Positions 7,028 to 13,273 of a stretch of DNA of 19,538 bases are shown here, one piece after another; positions within the stretch are counted from its first letter, which is position 1, and every line of letters begins with the position of its first letter. The stretch is taken from the NCBI GenBank assembly GCA_900752425.1, contig CAADVE010000128.1:1-19538 (forward strand), read 5' to 3'. The position numbers were made by a program, and so were the translations under genes. Source of the DNA: an uncultured Collinsella sp. GTDB lineage: Bacteria > Actinomycetota > Coriobacteriia > Coriobacteriales > Coriobacteriaceae. The notes under the pieces are model-generated. The model searched no databases, was not told where the DNA came from, and saw only the letters and a program-made list of their open reading frames with translations.

Positions 7028-8640
7028 TACGCCTTGACGGTCGCAACGCCCCTGAAGGACATGCTCGTCGTGCCGATGCCCTTGAAGCCATCGAGGGCCT
7101 CGCCGTTGGGCGCAGTGGACGGATCGTCCCAGGAAGCGGAGACGGTCTTGACGTGGACAACGGGGTACAGAACGGCGTTGTCGGCAATGATGTCGAAGCA
7201 CTCGTTCCACTTCTTCTGCTGCTCGTCGCCCTCGGCGGCAAGAGCCTCGTCCATGAGACCGTGGAGCTTCTGCCACTCAGCGGACTCCTTCCACGGGCAA
7301 CGGGTCTGCATCCAGACGTTGTCGCCGTACCACCAGTTGAGCAGCAGGTCGGGGTCGGCGCCGAAGCAGGAAGGATCGCCAGGGGCAAGGAGGATATCGT
7401 AGGCCTCGCCGCCGTCGATGGCAGCGTAGGTGGCCGGCGAGGTATCGGTCTGGATGGTCACATCGAAGCCGAGAGCGTCGAGGTCGTTCTTGACCTGGGC
7501 GGCCATGCCCTTAATCTGCTCGTTGTCGGTGGTGCGCAGGGTGATGGCACCCGGGGTGATGCCAGACTCCTCGATGAGCTTCTTAGCCTTCTTGGCGTCG
7601 GTCTTGTACACCGTGGAAGCCTCATGATAGTTGGTGAAGCTCTTGGGCAGGTAGCAGCTGGCAGCGGTGGCAAGGCCGGCGAAGGTGTTACTGACCATCT
7701 TCTCGGTGTCGAGCGCATACATGACAGCCTGACGGACCTTGACGTTGTTCCAAGGCTCCTTGGCGACGTTGAACATGATGAAGCGGGTGCCGAAACCCTG
7801 AACGTTATCGATCTTGCAGCCGGCGCTCTCGAGCTGGTCGACGGCGTCAGCGGTAACGAGCTCCATAACGAGCGTGGAGCCCTCCTGTTGAGCGGTAACG
7901 CGAGCGGTGGGGTCGGTCAGGATGCTGTACTGGATCTTCTTATCCTCGGCAGCATACTCACCGTTGTACTCGGGGTTGGGAACCAGGGTGATCTCGGTAT
8001 CGGAGATAGAGTCGTACATCCAGGGGCCGGAGCCGATCGGCTGCTTGGCGCGATCCTCCTCGGTCTGGGTGGCCGGGGTTACGCGGACGATGGCCAGACG
8101 ATCCTTGAGCAGGGAGAAGTTGGGGACCTTGGTCTTGACCGTCACGGTGCTGGCGTCCTTGGCCTCGATGGACTCGAAGGGCTGGAAGAATGGAGCATAG
8201 GTAGCGGAAGCGGCGCAAGCGGTGTAGGAGGCAACGACATCGTCAGCGGTGACCTCGGTGCCATCGGAGAACTTGGCGCCCTTGCGGATGGTGACCTCGA
8301 AAGTGGTGTCGTCCACAGACTTGGGATCGTCGGTGGCGAGCTCGTTGAAGGTGCTGTAGTCGTGGTAATCGATGCCGTAGAGGCCCTCGACGACGTGCCA
8401 GTTAGCACCCAGGCCCACAGCGGAGCCGGTGCTGGCGGGATCGAAGCTGGACGGAGCGTAAGCGGAACCAGCGGTGATCACGCCGCCGCCACGGTTAGCG
8501 GAATCGGTGGAACCGGAAGCGGAACCCTCGTCGCTAGAGCTGCCACCGCAGCCGGTGAGACCAAGCCCTGCGACAGCAGCGACGCTGCCGGTGAGGCCGA
8601 GGAACGAACGCCTGGACATACCCTTGTTGATGATGGCCAT
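7027..8640 (-). CDS. ABC importer substrate-binding lipoprotein (SBP_bac_5 family)
   Basis: A 537-aa extracellular solute-binding protein of the Dpp/Opp class (family 5). Seen: twin-arginine signal SRRSFLGLT (9-17), hydrophobic stretch, and lipobox LTGC with Cys31 as the lipidated residue, then a Ser/Gly/Asp-rich tether to about residue 53. The mature domain opens with VITAGSAYAPSSFDP and contains the typical IRKGAKFSDGTEVTADDV (about 113-130), IGSGPWMY (about 196-203) and NVKVRQAVMYALD blocks. ATG 8640 is preceded by AGGAG five bases upstream; a TTG 5 codons earlier is not needed. It is first in the importer/esterase/aldolase cluster. The family binds peptides, nickel, and also oligosaccharides and sialic acid, so the ligand cannot be read from the sequence. 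Confidence 0.93.
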   Translation of the reverse strand: MAIINKGMSRRSFLGLTGSVAAVAGLGLTGCGGSSSDEGSASGSTDSANRGGGVITAGSAYAPSSFDPASTGSAVGLGANWHVVEGLYGIDYHDYSTFNELATDDPKSVDDTTFEVTIRKGAKFSDGTEVTADDVVASYTACAASATYAPFFQPFESIEAKDASTVTVKTKVPNFSLLKDRLAIVRVTPATQTEEDRAKQPIGSGPWMYDSISDTEITLVPNPEYNGEYAAEDKKIQYSILTDPTARVTAQQEGSTLVMELVTADAVDQLESAGCKIDNVQGFGTRFIMFNVAKEPWNNVKVRQAVMYALDTEKMVSNTFAGLATAASCYLPKSFTNYHEASTVYKTDAKKAKKLIEESGITPGAITLRTTDNEQIKGMAAQVKNDLDALGFDVTIQTDTSPATYAAIDGGEAYDILLAPGDPSCFGADPDLLLNWWYGDNVWMQTRCPWKESAEWQKLHGLMDEALAAEGDEQQKKWNECFDIIADNAVLYPVVHVKTVSASWDDPSTAPNGEALDGFKGIGTTSMSFRGVATVKA

Positions 8641-8670
8641 GTCTTCTCCTATCAATAGAGAATCTTACCC

Positions 8671-8692
8671 GGGAGCACCTAGACGTGCCCCC
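8671..8692 (-). other. Leader hairpin upstream of the binding-protein gene
   Basis: GGGAGCAC (8671-8678) pairs with GTGCCCCC (8685-8692), one mismatch, 6-base loop. It sits about 30 bases upstream of the start codon in the presumed mRNA leader, and may stabilise the transcript or modulate initiation. Confidence 0.4.
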
Positions 8693-8776
8693 GCGCAACT
8701 TGCGGACGATATATACCTTACCTACCGATGAACCCAACTGAGGTGCCGCGCTCGGCGACCGATACATACATACGCT

Positions 8777-8799
8777 TGAACGGTATTTACTACCGTTCA
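8777..8799. promoter_or_regulatory. Perfect 9-5-9 palindrome, candidate operator for the importer cluster
   Basis: TGAACGGTA (8777-8785) and TACCGTTCA (8791-8799) are exact reverse complements separated by five bases. The centre coincides with the candidate -10 of the minus-strand promoter. A dimeric repressor is the natural reading. No regulator gene is in the window. Confidence 0.65.
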
Positions 8800-8815
8800 C
8801 CGAATTCATTGACAA
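8787..8815 (-). promoter_or_regulatory. Candidate promoter of the importer/esterase/aldolase cluster
   Basis: On the minus strand TTGTCA (8810-8815) is followed after 17 bases by TAGTAA (8787-8792), which lies within the palindrome. The -10 match is modest. An alternative -10, TATATA at about 8710-8715, lies nearer the gene with a poor -35. A start near 8780 would give a leader of about 140 bases. Confidence 0.4.
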
Positions 8816-8906
8816 ATGATTCACCAGACAGTACGTATCGACGAGGTGAGATATCAGTCTTCGTCAACCCGCAGGATAGCAGGGTTTTCGCTTGGGTTAG
8901 TCAAAC

Positions 8907-8925
8907 GTTTTAGCGTTAATAAAAC
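8907..8925. repeat. AT-rich 6-7-6 inverted repeat
   Basis: GTTTTA (8907-8912) and TAAAAC (8920-8925) are exact complements around 7 bases. It lies about 80 bases past the uvrC stop and about 90 upstream of the candidate importer promoter, so it could be a back-up terminator or an upstream protein site. Confidence 0.3.
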
Positions 8926-8956
8926 CCGAAATCGACAGGTAATCGCCGCGAAATAA

Positions 8957-8979
8957 ATGATTGAAAATCGGCCAATCAT
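8957..8979 (-). terminator. Candidate uvrC terminator
   Basis: ATGATTG (8957-8963) pairs with CAATCAT (8973-8979) around 9 bases, starting 26 bases after the uvrC stop. On the minus strand TTATTT follows at once. The stem is AT-rich and weak, so efficiency is doubtful. Confidence 0.4.
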
Positions 8980-9004
8980 GTATATCAGTTGTTTAGAAGC
9001 GCGT

Positions 9005-10951
9005 TTAGTTTTCGGAACGGTTGGCCGATGCCTGGGCGCGCTCGGCATTCCACGCAACGAGCGCCTCGTGGACCGCCTTGGCAACATCGGCAGGTATGCC
9101 GCGAACTTCCGCGATCTCTTGCTCGCTCGCCGCGCGCAAACGCTTCATCGAGCCAAAATGGCGCATAAGGGCACGTTTTCTGGTGGGTCCCACGCCCGGA
9201 ACGTCATCGAGTACCGAAACCGTCATGGCTTTATCGCGCAATTCGCGATGGAATGTGATTGCAAAACGGTGCGATTCATCGCGCACCTGTTTAATTAGAT
9301 AGAGCGACGCGGACCCGGTCGGAAGCACGACGGGAGTCTCGTCCCAAGGCACGAAAACCTCCTCATCGGCCTTTGCCAAGCCACAAACTGGTATATCGAG
9401 CCCAAGAGCCTCAAGTTGCTTGATCGCAGCGGTCAATTGCGGCTTACCGCCATCGACAACGAGCAAATCGGGGCGCGAGCCAAAACGCTCGTCGGCCATG
9501 CGCTCGGGAGCATAGCGTCGTCCCAAAACCTCTGACATCGACACGAAGTCGTTTGCCTCGTCCAATTCGGCCTGAATTTTAAAACGACGGTACTGGCTCT
9601 TGTCGGCGCGTCCGTTGGTAAACACCACCATCGAGGCGACGGTAAAGGTTCCGTGCAGCGTCGAGATATCGAAGCACTCGATACGCATCGGCGGCGCCGG
9701 CAGCGCCAGCGCGCTTTCGAGCTCCAGGAGCGCTTGATTGGTGCGGTCGTCAGCGTACCCTGTTCGCATCATGTAGCGCATGAGGGCATGGCGCGCATTT
9801 TTGGATGCCATATCGAGCAAACGGTGCTTTTCGCCACGCTGCGGCCTATGGAGATGGCAGGAACGCTCGCGCTTGCCTGCAAGCCACTCCCCCAGCGCCT
9901 CCGCATCCTCAAGCTCGACAGAGAGGTTTATCTCAGCTGGAATATCAGCCGTCTCATCGTAATAGCGCTTAAGAAAGCCCGACTGGAGCTCTTCCTCGTC
10001 AACATCAAGACCCTTGTCGAGAATGAACTCGCAGGTGCGAACTGTTCGGCCCTCGCGAACGACGAAGACGCAAGCGGCAGAGATGGTCTCCTCGCGATAG
10101 AAACCGATGACATCGATATCGACACTGGAGGGAAAAACGACTTGCTGACGGTCGTCCAGACCCCTGATGACCTCCAAACGACGTTTGACGCGTGCCGCGC
10201 GCTCAAAGTCGAGCGCCTCGGCGGCATCCGTCATCTCGGAGGTCAGCTCATCGACGACATCCTTGCGATGGCCCGACAAAAAGCGCTCGACACGTTTGAC
10301 GTTCTTGGCATAGTCCGTAGGAGAAATCGCGCCGACACACGCACCCGGGCCGCGCCCGACATGGTAGTCAAAGCAGGGACGCCCGTTTTGCGCGCAAATC
10401 ATATTGACGATGTCTTCCTCGCCCTTGTGGGACTCGACGATACGACGACAACGACGCCACTCCGCACAGGATGCGGAGCAGATGGGGATAACCTTGCGCA
10501 GCGTATCTATCGTCTCACGTGCCGCACGGCTATCGGTATAGGGTCCAAAATAGCGCGTTCCCGGCTTATGGCGCTCGCGCGTATATTTGATAGCGGGATA
10601 CAGGTCGCCCTTTGTAATGGCGATAAAGGGGTAGCTCTTGTCATCCTTGAGGTCGACGTTAAAGTACGGATGGTACTGGCCGATCAGGTTGCGCTCGAGT
10701 ACAAGCGCCTCATGCTCGGTTTCGACAACGATGTAGTCAAAGCTCGCAACCAATTGCATCATGAGCGGTATTTTTTGGCGCTCATCCTGCAGCGTCACGT
10801 ACTGGCGCATACGGGAACGCAGGTTTTTCGCCTTGCCAACGTAGATGACATCGCCCTTGGCATCTTTCCAAAGGTAGCATCCGGGCTGCGTGGGAACGCG
10901 CGAAACCTGCTCGGCGAGTGTTGGAATGTTGTCGTGACCGGCCACACGCAC
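9005..10951 (-). CDS. uvrC: UvrABC excinuclease subunit C
   Basis: Dual-incision nuclease of bacterial nucleotide excision repair, recruited by UvrB after UvrA loads it. 648 aa. Domains in order: GIY-YIG nuclease for the 3' cut (PGCYLWKD 23-30, VIYVGKAKNLRSR 35-47), cysteine-rich segment (158-205), UVR/UvrB-binding helix (around 235-262), RNase H-like domain for the 5' cut (Asp428 in FDIS, Asp468, Asp500 in VVDGG, His568), and a C-terminal helix-hairpin-helix pair (VPGVGPTRKRAL 584-595; VRGIPADVAKAV 616-627). In the Fe-S-type cluster the usual GRCxxPC reads GRGPGAC, so one ligand is Gly201. GTG 10951 follows the murJ TAG immediately with no separate ribosome site; GTG 10945 is an alternative. 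Translation is probably coupled to murJ. Confidence 0.96.
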   Translation of the reverse strand: MRVAGHDNIPTLAEQVSRVPTQPGCYLWKDAKGDVIYVGKAKNLRSRMRQYVTLQDERQKIPLMMQLVASFDYIVVETEHEALVLERNLIGQYHPYFNVDLKDDKSYPFIAITKGDLYPAIKYTRERHKPGTRYFGPYTDSRAARETIDTLRKVIPICSASCAEWRRCRRIVESHKGEEDIVNMICAQNGRPCFDYHVGRGPGACVGAISPTDYAKNVKRVERFLSGHRKDVVDELTSEMTDAAEALDFERAARVKRRLEVIRGLDDRQQVVFPSSVDIDVIGFYREETISAACVFVVREGRTVRTCEFILDKGLDVDEEELQSGFLKRYYDETADIPAEINLSVELEDAEALGEWLAGKRERSCHLHRPQRGEKHRLLDMASKNARHALMRYMMRTGYADDRTNQALLELESALALPAPPMRIECFDISTLHGTFTVASMVVFTNGRADKSQYRRFKIQAELDEANDFVSMSEVLGRRYAPERMADERFGSRPDLLVVDGGKPQLTAAIKQLEALGLDIPVCGLAKADEEVFVPWDETPVVLPTGSASLYLIKQVRDESHRFAITFHRELRDKAMTVSVLDDVPGVGPTRKRALMRHFGSMKRLRAASEQEIAEVRGIPADVAKAVHEALVAWNAERAQASANRSEN

Positions 10952-12634
10952 CTACTTGCGACGAAGCAGCGCCGAGACCTCGGGCATCTTAAGGACGACG
11001 GCAAGGCCAAAGGTAACAGCAAGCGAGACGACACCCGCAACGCAAACGTAACCAAGAGTAATCAGAATCGAGCCGCCAAGTGCCCCGACAAAGTGCTCAA
11101 GCGCCCACATGACGCCGGCGCCTGCGGCAGCGCCCAGGCCACCGAGCAAAAGGCCAAAGAAACCGCCATGCAGGATAGATTTGACCTGAAGGCCACGCAG
11201 ACGACGACGCAGCCACCACAGCGAGCAACCGACCAAGATCACGTAGTCGACGACATACGAAAGCGCGATTGCCGGCATACCGAAGCCCAGCACAACGCCA
11301 AACAGCAGAACCGAGCCGGCCTGGCCGATGGCGGAATATAGGCAATAGCGGCTATAGGGCTTCATGTCGAGCAAGGCAGAGAAGCTCTTCTGCATCAACA
11401 CGACCACGCCGTAGAGCGGCAGCGAGAACGCCAGGTAGACAAGGAACTCGGACACCAGCGCCACGCCGGACTCATCAAACTTGCCGGCACAGTAAATCAT
11501 GTTGAGCGGACGCGCGAAGACAATCAGGTACAGCGCGAACGGAATCAGGAAGAACAGCATCTGGGCGACGCCACGCGAAATGCCCGTGCGAACGCTGTCG
11601 TAATCCTTCTCCTGCGCGTCGTGAGAGAGCTCGGTATAGAGCGCCGTCGAAAGCGAGGCGGCAATCAGCGCGTAGGGCAGCGTGTACCACAGGCGCGCAT
11701 AGGCGATGACGGAAGGACCAGTCTCGGGCTGGACCACCAGCGCGGCAGCGTTGGTGATAGAAGTCGAGACAAACATGCACACCGTGGCGAGCAGCGTCGG
11801 GATACCAAGCGCAATCGTCTGGCGCAGTGCGGGGTCCTTAAAGTCGATATGGATATGGGGATGCACGCCGTGCTTGCCAAGCGCGGGAATCTGACATGCC
11901 ATCTGAACAAAGACACCGAGGGTCGTACCGGCCGCAATCAAGATGATGCCGGCACGTTCGCCAAACTGTGCGGACACGGGCGCAAAACCCATAAAGCTCG
12001 CAATGACGATCACATTGTTGAGGACCGGGGCAAACGTCGACCAGAAGTAGTCGCGGTGTGCGTTGAGAACGCCCGAGAACACCGAGCCCAAACCATAAAA
12101 CAGAATCTGGATGGCAAAGAAACGGAACATGAACGCAGCGGTATCCATGCTGCCGCCGTCACCCGAAAGGAACGATTGCGTCCAGATAAAGCCCGGGGCG
12201 AACACGGTCCCCAGCAACGAAATGCCACCCAGCACCAAAAGCAGAATGCCGAGCAGGTTGCCCACGTACTCGTTCGAGGCCTCGCGACCTTGCTCACGCC
12301 TCACGCCCATGTACACGGGCAAAAACGCCGTCACGAGCATGCCGCCCATCACGAGTTCGTAGAGCATATTGGGCAGGTTGTTGGCGACCTGATAGGAGGA
12401 CGAGAGTAGCGACATGCCGATAGCGGCCGCCATTGCCCACGTGCGGATAAAACCGGTAACGCGAGACACGATAGTCAGGATGGTCATAAGCCCGGCGGAA
12501 CGACCAACCGTGGAGTAGTCCGACGAGCCCATGTCGTCAGTGTCATCTCGCGACGAAGAAACTTCGGATGAGGGTGTCTGAGGCGCAGATTCTTTTGCAA
12601 AATGAGCTCCGCACTTCAATTCTTCCTGCGGCAT
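10952..12634 (-). CDS. murJ: Lipid II flippase MurJ (MviN)
   Basis: Integral membrane flippase of the MOP superfamily that moves lipid II across the cytoplasmic membrane for peptidoglycan synthesis. 560 aa. The first ~45 residues are a Ser/Asp-rich cytoplasmic tail not needed by the family. The core then starts with GLMTILTIVSRVTGFIRT (about 48-65), followed by the characteristic NNLPNMLYELVMGGMLVTAFLPVY block (85-108) and about 14 hydrophobic segments to residue 548. The inner arginine of SRVTGFIR (Arg64) corresponds to the functional basic residues of the central cavity. ATG 12634 lies 3 bases after the ybaK TGA, with GAGAGAGGA upstream, and the stop abuts uvrC. It is the middle gene of a ybaK-murJ-uvrC operon. 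Confidence 0.94.
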   Translation of the reverse strand: MPQEELKCGAHFAKESAPQTPSSEVSSSRDDTDDMGSSDYSTVGRSAGLMTILTIVSRVTGFIRTWAMAAAIGMSLLSSSYQVANNLPNMLYELVMGGMLVTAFLPVYMGVRREQGREASNEYVGNLLGILLLVLGGISLLGTVFAPGFIWTQSFLSGDGGSMDTAAFMFRFFAIQILFYGLGSVFSGVLNAHRDYFWSTFAPVLNNVIVIASFMGFAPVSAQFGERAGIILIAAGTTLGVFVQMACQIPALGKHGVHPHIHIDFKDPALRQTIALGIPTLLATVCMFVSTSITNAAALVVQPETGPSVIAYARLWYTLPYALIAASLSTALYTELSHDAQEKDYDSVRTGISRGVAQMLFFLIPFALYLIVFARPLNMIYCAGKFDESGVALVSEFLVYLAFSLPLYGVVVLMQKSFSALLDMKPYSRYCLYSAIGQAGSVLLFGVVLGFGMPAIALSYVVDYVILVGCSLWWLRRRLRGLQVKSILHGGFFGLLLGGLGAAAGAGVMWALEHFVGALGGSILITLGYVCVAGVVSLAVTFGLAVVLKMPEVSALLRRK

Positions 12635-12637
12635 CGC

Positions 12638-13138
12638 TCAGTCCTCTCTCGTAATCGCGGCAACCGTCGCCCCGCAAAATGCAATTAAATCATCGGGTGC
12701 AAGCTCGAGCTGATAACCACGCTTGCCTCCCGAAATAAAAATGGTATCCCAAAGGACGCATGTCTCGTCAATGAGCGTCCGGTAGCGTTTTTTCATACCG
12801 ACCGGGCTGCAGCCGCCGCGAACGTAGCCAGTCGCCGCAAGCAAATCCTTCACATGCATCATGGCCAAGGACTTCTCCCCCGCGGCACGCGCGGCGGACT
12901 TTAGATCGAGCTCGTCGGCAACAGGGATGCAGCACACGACATAGTCGTTGGACGGCGTCACGCAGACCAAAGTCTTAAATCCTTGACCGGGCTCCTCGCC
13001 AAGCTGCTCCGAAATCGCGACCCCCAGGCCCACCGACTCATCACCATCGTCTTCGTACGTATGTAGAACATAGGAAATGCCGGCACTTTCCAGCTCGCGC
13101 ATCGCATTGGTTTTTGGCGTCTTTACAGCCTTTGCCAT
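12638..13138 (-). CDS. ybaK: Cys-tRNA(Pro)/Cys-tRNA(Cys) deacylase, YbaK/EbsC family
   Basis: A 166-aa trans-editing enzyme that hydrolyses mischarged Cys-tRNA(Pro). Seen: the N-terminal KTNAMRELESAGISYVLHTY motif (10-29) typical of YbaK, catalytic-type Lys55 in GFKTLVCV, and the signature TGYVRGGCSPVGMKKRY (103-119). The length fits the family (about 160). ATG 13138 is chosen because GAAAGGA is seven bases upstream and the family N terminus begins here; a 32-codon extension reads as low-quality Arg/Cys-rich sequence. It is first gene of the operon with murJ and uvrC, and a near-consensus -10 precedes it. Confidence 0.95.
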   Translation of the reverse strand: MAKAVKTPKTNAMRELESAGISYVLHTYEDDGDESVGLGVAISEQLGEEPGQGFKTLVCVTPSNDYVVCCIPVADELDLKSAARAAGEKSLAMMHVKDLLAATGYVRGGCSPVGMKKRYRTLIDETCVLWDTIFISGGKRGYQLELAPDDLIAFCGATVAAITRED

Positions 13139-13175
13139 GACATATCCTTTCCCTCGCATTCGGACGCAAGGATTA

Positions 13176-13181
13176 AGTATA
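13176..13181 (-). promoter_or_regulatory. Candidate -10 box for the ybaK-murJ-uvrC operon
   Basis: The minus strand reads TATACT here, one mismatch from TATAAT, placing a start site near 13170 and a leader of about 30 bases. I see no good -35 at 16-19 bases, so the promoter may rely on an activator or a weak -35. Confidence 0.45.
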
Positions 13182-13219
13182 TGTCCAATTCGACTGCATA
13201 CGTCACATCGGCACAGCAA

Positions 13220-13250
13220 GCGCCATCGAATCACAAGGAGTCGATGGCGC
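13220..13250 (-). terminator. Perfect 10-bp hairpin after uvrA
   Basis: GCGCCATCGA (13220-13229) pairs exactly with TCGATGGCGC (13241-13250) around an 11-base loop, 23 bases past the uvrA stop. The flank on the minus strand is TTGCTGTG, so a U tract is nearly absent. It is probably the uvrA transcript end or a partial terminator. The loop reads CTCCTT in the uvrA transcript, the same as the ribosomal anti-Shine-Dalgarno core. Confidence 0.55.
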
Positions 13251-13273
13251 CCATAAACTGAATCGCCTATTTA

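Larger units (their letters stand above)
8641..9004. other. 364-base intergenic region between uvrC stop and the binding-protein start
   Basis: No convincing gene. It is more AT-rich than its surroundings and rich in inverted repeats: two AT-rich ones near the uvrC end (8957-8979; 8907-8925), a 9-5-9 palindrome (8777-8799), and a GC hairpin in the leader of the binding-protein gene (8671-8692). A 61-codon plus-strand frame (8728-8913) has no ribosome site and low-complexity composition, and I do not count it. Confidence 0.7.

Noticed and set aside
7153..8658. Plus-strand frame of 501 codons opposite the binding-protein gene
   Set aside because: Mirror frame of a well-supported lipoprotein gene; no ribosome site and no recognisable domain.
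8761..8774. Short GATACATACATAC-type tandem repeat
   Set aside because: Only about three 4-base units, too short to call a functional repeat or CRISPR-like array.
8728..8913. Possible small gene (61 codons, plus strand) in the 364-base intergenic region
   Set aside because: No ribosome site, crosses the candidate operator and promoter, and resembles no known small protein.
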